Shown here: positions 34,713 to 47,039 of the stretch, piece by piece
How positions within the stretch are numbered: position 1 is the stretch's first letter
Layout: every line of letters begins with the position of its first letter
Assembly: GCA_000151295.1 (NCBI GenBank)
Contig: GG745332.1
Location: 1,122,662-1,186,661, forward strand
DNA length: 64,000 nt
Direction of reading: 5' to 3'
From: Allomyces macrogynus ATCC 38327
Lineage: Eukaryota; Blastocladiomycota; Blastocladiomycetes; Blastocladiales; Blastocladiaceae
The notes under the pieces: generated by a model
What the model saw: the letters and a program-made list of their open reading frames with translations, nothing else
Told to the model about the DNA's origin: nothing
The model's database searches: none
Program-made: the position numbers and the translations under genes

Positions 34713-37700
34713 ATGTTCCGTGTCCCGGGCCCGCAGCATGGGGCCCGCCACAGTGGCAACTATGTGTCGTCGGTCCAGGCGCTCGCCATGCTCGACGAGC
34801 TGCAGCAGGCTGCCGTGGTTGCCAACAACACGCCAATCCAGTACGCGCAGACCGACGCGACTGGCGCGGCTGGCGTGACGGCAGCAACGCCGACGCTTCA
34901 GCAGCTGCAGCAACAGCCGCAGTACCAGTCGCCGTACCCCCATGCACCCATCGAATTGACTGGCTTGACGGTCGTACCTGCGCATGCGAGCAGAAACGTC
35001 GCAGCAGCACCGGCGCCAACCTTGTCCACCACCAGCACACCGCCCGCGTGGGCGTCTTTACCCGCGGGGTTCACGGCGCTACCGGCGCCGGGGACCGCGC
35101 ACCCGTCCACCGGCTGGCCACCACTGCCCCCCGTCGCGAATGGCACACCAACACTGCCTGCGCCGTGGAGCACGCCGCCCGTCTCGACGACGTCGACGAC
35201 AGCGACACCCGCGATTATGGCGCTCGATCTCATGGACTTTTCCGACCTTCTCTCCGACGACCGTGACCGTGACGCGGCCGCGCCCGTGCACCCGCCACCA
35301 CCACCTCCTACGCTCGTCCACGTCCCGCCGCCGCCAGTCGGCATGTCGAACGGCGCGTGGGTGGGGCTCCTCGCCCAGCCGTACGCGCAGCAGCAGCAGC
35401 AGCAGCAGCAACGGCCGTCGCAACCCTGTCCCCAAACCGCGTCGGCGCAACCAGCTCATCATCTGCAACAGCCGCCGCCGCATCATCACTGGCATACGCA
35501 TACGTCCGCTCGCGGATCTGCACCGCACGCGCCAGTGGCGCCTGCAGGACCCTCTGTCGCTGCGCCCGTCGCGCCCCCCATGATTCCGCCGCCACCACCA
35601 CCTCCACCACCACCTCCGCCCCCTTCACTTCCGCCACCGCCGCCATTGCCGCCATTGCCCCCACTGCCTTCACTGCCCCCTGAATCAGGGCCCGTCGCGG
35701 TGGCGCCAACGGCCATGGCCGCCATGGCCGCGAGCGGGTTCCCCGGATGGCCGCCCACCTCGTCCGCACCCGCTCCGACGACCAAGTCGGCTCCCACGGT
35801 GACGACGACGACGCCGACCACGCGGCCAGCAGGGCCCATGGCGGTGGCACCTGTCGCATCATCGAACGGCCACGCGCCCGAGACGCTGCTATCATGCCCG
35901 GTCATGGGATGCTCGCAGCAGTTTGACTCCGTGGAAACGTTGCAGTCGCACATGATTGCTCACGCGCAGGCGCTCACGGACCCGACCGCCGCGATGCACG
36001 CGTCTGCGCCGCCCATCGTAGCATTGGCTGCCGAGCGGGACGAGCCGGCGACCGCGGCCGTGAAATTGCCGGGTGGGCTCGCCGCGGAACGCTCGTTTGA
36101 ATGCTCGATTTGCGGGCGCCAGTTCAAGCGTAAGCACGATTGTTTGCGGCACGAACGGTACAGAGATTTTACGTTCGCGGCGCGTGGGGTACCGACGCGT
36201 GAAATGAGGATTGAAGTGAAAGACGCGTGTTGAACGAATCGTCGTCACTCACACGCGCAACCATGTCGATTGATATTTTTTTTAGCACACACACGATGGA
36301 ACGGCCGTACCCGTGCCACCTGTGCGGCCGCGCCTTTTCGCGCCGCGAGGGGCTCGCGCACCATCTGTGCTCGGCCATCCGGTCCGCTCACCACCTCGCA
36401 AAAAACTCGGACACGGCATCGGCATCGCCACCGGCGGCGTCGGCACCGTCCGCGACCTTGCTGCAGCGCCGCGGGCTGCCCGCCGACCCGGCACCACTCC
36501 GTGTCGCGTCCTCGTCGTCGACCACAACCTCGCCCGCGGCTGCCGCACCGCCCGCAACACGCCCGATCAGCAGCCGGCATGTATTCGCCGACTTTTCCGA
36601 CGTCCCGTACGGATCGACCGGGTCCAACTCGGCACCTGGGTCGGTGCCCGGATCGGCCATTGCCCCGTCCACGAGCACAACGCATCTCGCGACCCTCGCG
36701 TCGGTCCCGTCCGCCGCGGGCGCAACGAGCCCGGGGGCCTCGGCGACCGCCACGACCGTGCTCCTGCACGCGGCGACCACACCAGGCACGACGGTCCGCG
36801 CGACTGATCCGGCCCTGTCCAACCTGCCGGCGTCGCTCGCCGACGCGCTCCTCGCGCAAGACGCGGCCGAACAACTCCTGCATTTCCCGATCCTGCACAT
36901 GGTTCCGCCGCGCGGGATGCTCGGCATGGGATTGCGCACGGCGGTACCCGCCGCGTGGGGCGTGGTTCCGCCGCCGTCGTCGTCGAGCAAGTCGGTAAGA
37001 CGGACGTCGTCGAGGCGCGCGAATGCGGTCGTCCCGCCGATCGCGACGCCCGGCGCGTCGTGGGCGTCCACGTCGTCGGCGGTCATGTCCCCGACGTTGC
37101 GCGATTTTGATGAGGTCGGGTTGACGTCCACGGGGTCGAGTTTGTTGCCGACGCCGAGTGCGACGCCGAGGGGGACCGGGCCGATGCAGTTAGGCGAGGC
37201 GGTGGGGGCGGTCTTGCAGCAGCAGCAACAACTACCGGTGCAGCAGCAGCAGCAGCCGACGCAGCCGATGCAGCAGCAGTCACACCAAGAGCAGCAGCAG
37301 CAAGTGTTCCAGCAGTTTCATCAGCAGCAGCCGATCCAGCGACTGCAACCGCAGGTCGTCGTGTATGTGCAGCAACAGCCGCAGCAGCAACAGCAGCAAA
37401 CGCAACAACAGCAGCAGCAGGCGCGACAGCAGCAGGCGCAACTTCAACAAGCGCAGCTCCACCAAGCGCAGCTCCACCAAGCGCAATTTCAACAAGCGCA
37501 ACTTCAACAAGCTCAGCTTCAACAAGTGCAGCAGCAGCAGCAACAGCAGCAGCAGCAACAGCAGCAGCAACAGCAGCAGCAACAGCAGCAGCAACAGCAG
37601 CAGCAGCAACAGTACTTGCAGAAGCAGCAGCAAGCGCAGCAACCGATGCCGCAGCACCCACCGATGCAGCCGCAAGTCGTCTACCCGCCCATGTTCGTGC

Positions 37701-37825
37701 AGCAGGTGCAGTACCCGGCCTACCAGCAGCAGCAGCCGGCGTACCCGTCGGCCGACGTTGCTGGCGTTGGCGGTATCGGCGCGTGGATCGGGGCCGGCCC
37801 AAGAACGATGCAGCGCTTTGGGTGA
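34713..37825 (+). CDS. Gln/Pro-rich C2H2 zinc-finger protein
   Basis: Two exons, 34713-36157 and 36286-37825, give 994 residues. The 128-nt intron splits a pair of C2H2 fingers, and splicing restores the linker exactly: ECSICGRQFKRKHDCLRHER joins THTMERPYPCHLCGRAFSRR, the classic two-finger fungal arrangement. A third, degenerate finger (CPVMGCSQQFDSVETLQSHM) lies upstream at about residue 395. The N-terminus is Pro-rich with a poly-Pro block. The C-terminal third is dominated by Gln (CAG/CAA) repeats interleaved with QLQQAQLHQAQ units at about 37440-37530. The expected role is nuclear transcription control, similar in layout to Msn2/4-type factors, though the family member cannot be named. 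A GAC microsatellite lies just upstream of the ATG. Confidence 0.85.
37200..37660 (+). repeat. Poly-Gln CAG/CAA coding repeat
   Basis: Long runs of CAG and CAA codons encode nearly continuous Gln, the longest at about 37530-37612. A 15-bp unit (CAACTTCAACAAGCG and variants) is repeated several times at 37438-37530. Confidence 0.9.
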
Positions 37826-38817
37826 TTTTCCTCGTCTTCTTTCCTCTCCTCCTCTTCCTCTCTCTTCCTCTCATGTAACCGTGCCCATCCCCATGTACCA
37901 TTCCCTTTTTTGCCCCCCTCGTTTTTGATTGTCTGGCCTGGCTCGTTTTGTCTTTCTTGCGCGCGGGAATCGCCCGCCGCCATGCCAGGCTATATATTCT
38001 ATCGCCAGCTCGGCTTCATGAATAGAGTCTCGCCCGCCCTGGTTTTGCTTGCTCGAAATGTTTGTCGCTGCTGTCGCTGCCGCCGTTGGTGCGTCGCTGT
38101 GGATCAGACAGGCAATCATAAGTGATGCGCGGCCATCCACGAGCTGCATTGTCCACCGTCCCGTTCGTCGAGACCACCGCCTCCCTGGGTCGGTCGTGGG
38201 CAGACTGGTTGTCGTAGTCCGGGTGGGTCGGGTTCAAGGCGGTCAAATTCCGGTGTGGCATTTGCTGAAAGCCGAGCGAAAAAGGGCTGAAAAGCGCGTC
38301 ATGACGCGGTCGCGGGCGGCCATTTCGCCGATCGGGCCTGCAGTGTCGTGTTGCCTGGCCGGCTGCTGCTGCGTTGCGCGTCTCGAAGTCGCGTCGTGCC
38401 CCCGCGCGAACAAGAGCCACCTCGCGCGGTGACGCTGCCTGTCCCCGTTCCTCATGATCTTCACCATCCCGGCCCGCGACGATCACCGCACGCTCTCGCT
38501 CTTGTTGCACCTCAACCCGACCCATCTCCCGACCCGCGCCGCACTTGCTGCAGTCGCCCTGCACCACCACAACAGCCATCTGCGGCCGCACCTCGAGCTC
38601 GATCCGACTGACCGTCCCTGGATCCCGGCGCCATCCCCAAGCACCGTCACGCCGTCTATCAACTGCCAGCCAATCGACCACGCTCAAAAGCGCGGCGACC
38701 CGGCCGCCATTCTCCACCGCTTTGCGACTGCAGACGACGACGGGCGCTGGCACCAGGAATCGATCGACGGCAGCACACGGCACCGACCTTGAATCCACTC
38801 ACTCGCGATTGATCGCC
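37826..38817. other. Interval between C2H2 and acyltransferase genes
   Basis: About 990 bp holds the C2H2 3' UTR (T/C-rich to about 37930) and the acyltransferase 5' region. A TATATA sequence lies near 37990. No gene is supported. Confidence 0.45.
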
Positions 38818-41097
38818 ATGGACTGGCTCCAACGACAAATCTACCCGCTCACGTACTGGGGCGCGTCGGGCACGATCCACACCAACTTCCACGTGCACGT
38901 CGAGGGCCAGGAGAATGTTGCGCCGACAGGCGCTCTGTTCTTGTATGTTTCAGTCTGCCCGCCGGTCGGTCGGTCGCTTGTCGCTGCGATTAGACGCGAT
39001 CAATAGCGCCGCATTTGTGATTATGACGTTGCTGACGCTGACTTGAATCCATTCTAGGGCTTGGTACGGTGGTGCGCTTGCTCGCGCCCCCTGTCGTCGT
39101 CCTCTCCTCCACACCGATTCTGACCTCCAACGCCGTCACGCACCGGCAGCACGCACTCGGGCATGGTTATGGACCCCGGTATTTTGATCGCGACAACGCC
39201 GCACCGCCGCCAGAACCACTACTGGGCCAAGGACTCGATTTGGAAGTCGAAGCTCATGGGGTTCATTTTCGATGGGCTCGGTGCTGTCCCGGTTCGTCTT
39301 TGTTGGCAGCGCTGCTCTCCCGCAACCGTTTCGTACTAACTGATAGAGCGTTCTCCACCCACTCTCCAGGTGACGCGCAACGCCAAATCGCGCAGTTTGA
39401 CGCCCGATCCGGGCAATTCGCTGCGCCGGGACACGACTGCGCTGGCCGATTCGCCGTGCCCGTCGCCCGACCGCGAGCCGCGAACACGGACGACAACGGC
39501 TGCGAGCGATGTCTCGACGGCGTCGACGAGCGCGTCGACCAATGCTAAACTATGGGAGGCGACGACCAAGATGCTTGAGTCGGGTGAGCTCGTGGGCGTG
39601 TTTCCGGAAGGTGCGTCCGTGTTTGGGCTCTTCGAGGATCGCTGAAAGCTTGTGGTTTTGACCGTTGTTGCTGTGCGGATCAGGCACGTCGTACACGCTG
39701 CCGCATTTCATTCAGTTTAAGGACGGCTTGGCCAAGGTACGACGGTCCACTTGAATGCTCGTCGAGCAGTGGATGGATGCCAACACTCACCGTCGTTTTC
39801 GATTCCAGTCGGCGATCGAATACGCCAAAACGGCGCAAAAAGCTGGACGTCCGAGCGCGTCTATTGTGCCCGTCGGGATCAACTATCTCGACAAGGATCT
39901 GTGGAGGTCATCGGTCGCGGTCATGTACGCTCGTTCCTCTCTCAATGTTCTCCACCACTTTTCGCGGCTTACCGGTTCGGACTTTCGATGAATTAGTTAC
40001 GGCCCACCAGTTTCCGTCGACGGATTTGTCGGTCGCCCCGTTGCTGATTTGACACAGTACATCCAAGATCGCGTCGCTGACGCGACCGTCAACGCCCCCG
40101 ATTGGGATACCTGGCACGCGGCGCAGATTGCGCGCAAGGTTCTGTTCCCGGCCGCTGTGTTTGATATTGTGCCGCGCTACGTGCCCGTGATGCAGGCGTA
40201 CGTGGCAACATTGTTGATTCGCTCACGTCGACAACCCCTGACCGGCTCTATTCGCACAACAACAGACTGATCACCTTATTTGCCGATGTCGGCAACCACC
40301 CGGCCGTGGGCCCCGTCAAGTCCGCGGCGCTCGCCTACCACGCGAGTCTTAAGCGTCATGGTGTCCTCGACCGTGCCGTCTATCTCATTGGCACGCACGA
40401 CGTGGCCCAAATCGGCGCCAAGGCCCTGTATCACGCCGTGCAGCTCGCCATCACGAGCTTCCTTGCCCTGCCCGGCGGGCTCGTCTACGGCGCGATTTTC
40501 CTCATGACCGACATGCACAACAAGAAGGAGCCGTACACCGAATGTCACGCGCAGACCAAGGGGCTCGCGACGCTCACGCTCGTCCCGCTGATTCATTTCG
40601 GCATGACGCTCCTCGCGCTGATCGCGTTTGGACCCGTTGGTGCTCTAACGACTGAAGTGGGCCTGATCGCCGTCTCGATCGTGTTCCACTATGTCGTCGA
40701 CTGGTGTATCGAGTCGGCGCAGATCTTGCACGATTTGGCCGTTTTGGCTGTGTTGGTTGGGCAAGACGAAGCCCGCGCGCTCGCAAGGGATCGGAACACC
40801 CTGCATGCGGCGCTGATGGAGGCGATCAAGACCGTGGCGACGCCGGATTTGGACGTGGATGCGCTGCCGTACGGACCGTTCCGCCAAGAACAGTCGGCGC
40901 CGAGCGATTTGCCCAAGGGCGCGCCCACGTTCCCGGAACCGAGTCACCCAGAGTGGACGCGGCCGAGCGCAGAGGTAGTGCGCCGGCGGTTACGGGATTT
41001 GGACGCGTGGATGCACGCGAAACGTGGAGTGGAAGGTGGGGTGCCGCGGCGGCCGGCGGTGCGGTGGCGCGCGTGGCCCGTGCGCGAGGCCGTGTAA
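38818..41097 (+). CDS. Glycerol-3-phosphate acyltransferase, Sct1/Gpt2-like
   Basis: Eight exons: 38818-38942, 39058-39063 (a 6-nt micro-exon), 39150-39291, 39370-39610, 39684-39736, 39809-39924, 39997-40197 and 40266-41097, giving 571 residues. The micro-exon is inferred: with it the first acyltransferase block reads ALFLACTHSGMVMDP, giving the His-x5-Asp spacing seen in fungal Gpt2. Further family blocks are TTPHRRQNHYWAKDSIWKSK, VGVFPEGTSYTLPHF (the Glu-Gly motif) and SIVPVGINYLDKDLWRSSV. The enzyme makes lysophosphatidate from glycerol-3-phosphate or dihydroxyacetone phosphate, the first step of glycerolipid synthesis, in the ER. Two hydrophobic segments near residues 420-490 probably anchor it. 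A Ser/Thr-rich insert after VTRNAKSR is not conserved. Confidence 0.88.
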
Positions 41098-41289
41098 GAG
41101 GGTGAGGAAGAGCGGAAGTTGGATGGGTTCAGCGCGCGTGCGCTGGGATCGTGTTGGTGGTGAGTGAACAGACCGAAATACATAGGACGCGGGATTTGTT
41201 CTGAACGACTGATCAACATGCTGGAGGGTGGACAAGAAAGAACCGGTGGACAAGAACGCGTCTGCTATTTTCTTTTCGACCCCGCAGGA

Positions 41290-42031
41290 CTAGAACCCAG
41301 CCGTAACAGGCGCCGGCGTTGCCGTATCCTGGTCCATGCCGTCCTCGGGCGAGTCCGGGACGTCAATGTACTCGCCGTCGTCGTCGAGAAGCTTGCGCGG
41401 GTAATAGGTCGCCTGTGGGTCGTCCCAGTTAATGTGGAACCGCGTCACGCGCGGCTTGTCGGCCAGCAGGTTTTTCACGATGCGGTCAACGACGGGTAGG
41501 GCCGGTGGGGCCGCCTTGAGCGCCGGGTCGGCGTACTCGTTGTTGACAAGGTACCCGATGCGCATAAACTCGGAGCTCATGTAGGAGACTTGCAGCAGGA
41601 CGACGGAGACGCCGAGCAGGTCGGAGGCATCGATGGCCGAGGGGTTGGGTGGTGGAGCCTAGTTGCGGCACGGCGGCATCAGCGCGAGCAGGAGCGAGAG
41701 ATATGAGTTTGGGGCGAGTACAGCGAGCGCACCTCGAGCACAAACTTGTTGATGCCAATCGGGATGGGCCCGACCGAGACGGATTCGAGCACTTGGTCCT
41801 TGTCCTCGTTGGTGCCGGAGCTCACGTAGACGACCTTGAACTCGAGGTCTAGGTACCAAGTACAATCAGCGTCGGTTTGTTCGACCCCACCCGGTTTCAT
41901 TGCGGCAAAACGGCGAACTTACCGTCCTTGAGCTCGCTCAGGCACTCGAACGTGATCTCAAACTCGAACGGGGCCAGGAACGGCTGGTCGTTTTTCAGGA
42001 TCTTGACGTCGGTGATATTTACGTAGGACAT
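41290..42031 (-). CDS. ASF1: Histone chaperone Asf1
   Basis: Three exons, 42031-41923, 41848-41733 and 41658-41290, give 197 residues in phase. The conserved immunoglobulin-like core is easily recognised: [72 protein letters not shown] and [17 protein letters not shown] is also present near the end of the core, completing the H3-H4 binding module. The acidic tail is short ([20 protein letters not shown]). Asf1 hands H3-H4 dimers to CAF-1 and HIR during nucleosome assembly in the nucleus. It converges with the acyltransferase gene, with only about 190 bp between the stops. Confidence 0.97.
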
Positions 42032-43726
42032 GATGGGGAATTGGCGGCGCCAACGGCGGGACGGCGGGGAGGCGGTCGCGGTCGTGGTGGGGGCAATTGT
42101 TGGTGCGGGCGCCGGCGGCGGATATACACAAGGTTGGAGCAAGTCGAGGCGGGTGGGTTGAAGCGGTTGCGGTTGCAGCGAGCCGTGCGTGGGCGGGAAC
42201 AGCACGGGGAGCGACAGCGTCGTGGAATCGTGATCGTCGTCGTCGACGTTGTGGCCGGTTGCTCTGGTCGTCGACAGTGACTGGTCTGCCGACGCGCGAC
42301 AGGTCGATAAGTGGTCGTGCCTGTCACCGACATCGCGTTTGTCTTGAGGCGACACGTGAACCTGGTTTAAGCTACGAGTGCTCTTCCACGGGCCGCGTTT
42401 GAGTCACTGCGCATTTTCCTTGGCTGCTGATTGTCTGCCAGCGCGTTCTCTCCAGCAACCAACCGGTCCCGCTCCATCGCAACGGCAGGCACGACACGAC
42501 ACCGCTCACGACGTTCAACAAGCACCATGCGACCCGTCGCCATCGCACCGTAGCTGCGCAGCAGCCGGCGCCCAGCTGCCCCCCATCACCTGTCGCGTCG
42601 CGGCCGCGCCCGCTTCCGTTCCCGCGGTCCTGCTGCGTGCACCCCGTTCAACTGCTCGCCGCCCTTGAAGCATCTGCCGCAGTGACGGCCGTGGAAACCG
42701 ACTTTTTGCCCGTTTTCGGTGGTGCACTTGACTGTTGGCTGTCGCGTCCGTACTGGCGATGCGACCGAGGTGATCAGCGACGACGTTGGTCCACTAGGAC
42801 CATGTTGCCGATGGCGCGGCGGACTCGCTCCCCACAGGAAATACATAACGTTCATGTTGGCCCCACTCTCTGCACTGACGGCTCGCAAGCTGTGGTGGTG
42901 GATCGGTCGCCTCTTTCCCGTACCGCGTTTTGATGCGACTCGTTCTTGGTCGTGCCAGCGTCAGCCGCCACGCCGCTTGGCGGCCTGTGTTTCTCGACCA
43001 CGCTGAGTGCCGACTTTCAACCCAGCAACGCCGCGCGCTGGTCGTGCAAGTCGAGAGCGTCCTCGGGCATGATCACCGCGGCTCCCTGGCCTGAAGCGCT
43101 TGCTTGGAGGGGGAGGGCTGGCGTGCAAGCGCAGTTGCTTTCTGCGCCGGCTATCGGCGCCTGTCCATTCAGCTGGCCGACCCGCGCACCACCAACGCCC
43201 ACCACTCAAGCCAGCCCCGTCGTCCTTGCCGACTCCCCCGCCGCCCCCAACGAGCCCATCGAGCAAGTTGATCCGACTCCCCCGTCAGCATCGGCGCGAC
43301 GGCCTGGCCTCTCGCGTGCTTTTGACCAACACCTGCGCTGCTGACCCTCGCACCACCACGGTCACCGTCCCCGTCTGCCACCGCCACGACGGTACAGGTC
43401 TCCTTCTTGCAGCTGTCGTCGCTCGATACGAGCCAACTGTTCAGCAAGCTGTCAGGGTCGCGCGGTATCCAAGTTCCTAACGGGAGAGCGTCATAATCGT
43501 TTCCACAGTTGCTCCGACGGGCAGGGTGGGCGGAAGGCACCAAAACGCACGCAGCCCTGCACGAACACGAGCACGTCCAACCGTTCACGTCCACTGCATC
43601 CCGTGCGACCCAAAATCGCGCTTGGTCCCCTCGGCCATCAAGTCGCCAGCGCCCGCGGCCCATCGACTCGTTGAGCGGCCCGATTATTCTCCACGGCTCT
43701 GCTGCCCACCACCATTTTCGCCAGCC
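42032..43726. other. 1.7-kb interval between ASF1 and PHD genes
   Basis: ASF1 and the PHD gene diverge here. A minus-strand stretch at about 42880-42590 has some coding character (for example KCTTENGQKVGFHGRHCGRC) but I found no start, junctions or homology for it. Nothing else is recognised. Confidence 0.4.
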
Positions 43727-46596
43727 ATGCCCAAACGCCCACCGGTCACAACCAACCCGCTCACTATGCCACCGGCGGACTCGAACCGCGCTATTCCCGT
43801 CACGTCTGACCGGCCACCGGCGCCGGTCGTCAAGAAAATCCGACTCATCTTGACGCCGCCGCCCTCCACGGCAGCTCCCATTTCCGCGATCCCGACGATG
43901 CAAAACGTTCCGGCCGGCGGGCCGTTCTTGCCGTTGTGTGCCGACCCGCTCGCCAAGGCCGCGAACGACAACGACGACGGCGCGGTGAGCCAGCAGCCGC
44001 GCCCGAACGGTGGGGTTGACTCGATGTTGCAGGCGAGCAGCTCGTGGCACACTGCTTCTGTTCATGAGACAACGGTCGGCGCGCCAAGTCTCATCTCGCC
44101 AAGCCAAGTGATCCACACGTCGGCGCCGCTCCTGTCCCCGCGCGCAACGCCCGTCCGCTCGCCCGACCCGGCCAACGCCGCCATGACGCGCGACGCCGAC
44201 CTTGTTCTCACTCCAAGTGATCCGATGCCAGTGAATGCCGTCACGTCGTCCCCGGCGCCCAAGCGCGGCCGCAAGTGGCGGGAACGGCCCGATTCTGCTC
44301 ACGATGGCGGCGGCGCGACCGCCGACGCTAGCGGTGTGACGGCATCGCGAGGTGTACGTCGTCGGCGCACCGAAAGCGCCCGAGTCGAGCTGCTCGCGGC
44401 TGGTTCGCTCGACGGAGTGGACGAGGAACGCGATGTGGCACGTCCTGGGCCCGTGGTGGCAAACGTGGAGCCAGTATCAGCAGACCCAGAGCAGCAGCTG
44501 CCACAGTCTCAGTCGGTTGGCCGTCGTGGTAATACCCGCTCTGCCGCATCGGAATCACGGCCAGCACAAGCACCGCTGCGTCGTAGCACGCGCAAGGCCG
44601 CGCTCGCCGCGTCGTCGGCAATGCGCGTGGGTCTCGACGATTCAGACATGGCGTCCAGCGACCCGCCGGTCCCGGTGGAGCACGAACAAGCCCACAATGT
44701 GGATTCGCAGCTCCAAGCAGCAGTCTCGCTCGACACACGCGCGTCCGATGCAGTTTTGGTCGACCGACCCAAGGAGCTAGATGGCGACCGCGCTCCGCTC
44801 GTCATTGCGATTCCAAGACGCAAACCGGCACGACCGGCCGTGCAAAAGACGTCTCCACCCGCAGCGGCATCGGTAGGCGCCGCGCTGGATCCAGTTTCGC
44901 ATGACGCGATGTTGCTCCACATTCCGGCTCCGATTGCGAAACCGAAACGTGCCGCGGCGAACCAGTCGGCCAGGACGCAGAAAAAGGGGCTAAAGCCAGC
45001 AGAGTATGACGATTTTGTCGTCAAGTACGCTGATGCGGTTCGTCGGTACGTTAAGACTCGTTTCTCTGATTTTTTCTCATTCATTCTTTTTCAGCCCTCT
45101 CCACCTGACTCAAGCGTGAAATTTCCTCGATAGACACATCTTCGATGCCGAACGTGCGCGGTACTTGAAGTGTACGCTGAGGAGGGGCAATAACGACATT
45201 GTACGCCGTCGTTTCTTTGCTGGGCTCGCTGCTGTTCATTTGCTGCCCGAGTCAGCACCCCGAGACTGATGATTTCCCCCTCCTTGTTTGCGCAGGTCAA
45301 CCAAGATACATGCTTTTCGTGCGGCACCGACGGCCATTTGCTGTGCTGTGAAGGGTGCCCGCGGTCGTTTCATTTGATTTGTCTCGACCCGCCCCTGGAT
45401 CCGGAAACCGCGCCCGACGGGGAGTGGTTTTGTCACGAATGCGTCATTGTACGTTCATTTTTGTCCACCCGACAACCTCACGCGTGGTCGCTCACCAACC
45501 TTTTCTTTCGATTTCGACCAGAGCCGTAGCCTCGTGCAGCCGGTGCGAGAGCCTGTGCCCACACAGCACGCGTCCGTCGTTTTGCCCAGCCCCGACAGCA
45601 GCACGAGCGCGACTCGGTCGCATTCGCCCATTTCTGGCTCCGATTCGGGCACGGATCTGCGCCTGCCGTCTGCCCTGACGCCGGTCTCCACTGGTCCCGG
45701 TCTGTCGCCAACCACGATCCGCATCCCGGCTGCTGTCGTCCGCGCTGCCGCTGCCGCTGCTTCGCGCGCGGGATCTCGACAAGTATCGCCGGTCGCGCCG
45801 CCGACGCCTCCGTCACCACCGCGCCGGGTTCGTCGACTTGTGCTGAACGGGCCGTTGGTGCATGAGTACGCGGGCCAGACCAAGTTCCCGGTCGCGAAAC
45901 GCAGTCGTGCTGAAAAGGTATTTGGAGTGATGATGGACGCGGTCGAGACACGGTGCCCCATTGAGTTTCATCTCCCGCCAAGTCTTTGGCAGCGCGTCGA
46001 CGTGATTGTTGAGGTGGATGGGACACCAGGGCGCCGGTTGCTTGTGGCGAAACGTGGAGATGAGGGGTACGCGTATTTCTTTTCATGCTCTGAATTGCTC
46101 AACTCTCGGTTCTGACTTGATCACGTCCAGATCACGATCACAAGCACCTTCTCTCGCCGACATCCTCCCGTCCCGCCCGATCGATCCCGCCGCGCCCGTG
46201 CCCGCGCTCTGCTACGCGTGTGGTGGACTCGCGCACATCGACCAAGGCCAGTACCTGTACCCGTGCTCCGTGTGCCCGCGGCACTGGCACCTCGATTGTC
46301 TCCCGCGCGTCCCCAACACAATCCCGCCGCCGAATCCATGGATGTGTCCGTGCGAGGTTGCTTGGGACCTGCCGCGTCGCATCGTTGCGGTGCCCGAAGA
46401 GACTCTGTCGCGAGAAACGCGCGCAGTTCGGTCGAGCAAGTCCCACGCAAACGCACCGGCCGCTGGAGCGGAGCAGATTATTGAGCGGCTGGCGTGGGAG
46501 CCGGTGGATGAAGTGGCCGTCGTGAGCGCGTTTGTGGCCAAGGTGCGGACCGTGCGACCAGCCATGGACGGGTTGCTCGCGTTGCGCTCCGCGTAG
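43727..46596 (+). CDS. Two-PHD-finger chromatin protein, Rco1/PHF12-like
   Basis: Five exons, 43727-45045, 45134-45200, 45296-45448, 45522-46072 and 46131-46596, give 851 residues in phase. The first ~440 residues are disordered with several basic Arg/Lys patches. PHD finger one is canonical: DTCFSCGTDGHLLCCEGCPR then SFHLICLDPP and WFCHECV. A stretch of about 180 residues follows, ending in a likely folded segment (FPVAKRSRAEKVFGVMMDAV). PHD two is CYACGGLAHIDQGQYLYPCS with a WHLDC core. This order of two PHDs around a middle interaction region is the layout of Rco1 of the Rpd3S deacetylase complex and of PHF12; that role is inferred. It would read H3 tails to direct deacetylation in transcribed chromatin. 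The last intron is only 58 nt. Confidence 0.82.
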
Positions 46597-47039
46597 GCGT
46601 GGTGTTGTTGGATGTACTGGGATATGGTGGATCAGTCTGTTTCGTTTTGATACCATTGAATCCGTCTCTTTCTGTCCTTTCTTGGCCATTTTCATTCCAG
46701 CTTCTTGACGACCGGCCGCGCGCGAAACTTGTCCACCAGAAGCTCACGCTCGCCGTCGTGGCCGCGAAACCCCGCGAACCAAGCGAGCATCAGCAAGACG
46801 ACGAATAGTCGCCAACAACTTTCATTGGTCGAACAGATAGGCTCATGTTGCTCATTTTCCTTCAAGTCACATGATATGCTGGCGATCAGACGAGCCGTCG
46901 TCGCGCCCGACCGCTGTCGACCGCGAACTGAGCGCAACTGATCAGCTCACGAACAGGACGTCTTCACGGCGACCCAGCTCGCAGCACTTGGCCGAGCCCA
47001 ACGAACCTGAGCCCGACGTGCCGCGACCCCCTGCACACC
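46597..47039. other. Interval between PHD and SNU114 genes
   Basis: About 440 bp holds the PHD gene 3' UTR and the SNU114 promoter and 5' UTR. No gene is supported. Confidence 0.5.

Noticed and set aside
37438..37530. Short direct repeats, considered as a CRISPR or transposon terminal feature
   Set aside because: The repeats are in frame, encode Gln/Leu-rich protein, have no unique spacers and lie inside a coding exon of a eukaryotic gene.
43169..44302. Minus-strand frame overlapping the PHD gene 5' half
   Set aside because: It overlaps a plus-strand exon that splices in phase to two PHD fingers. The minus translation is low-complexity Arg/Gly.
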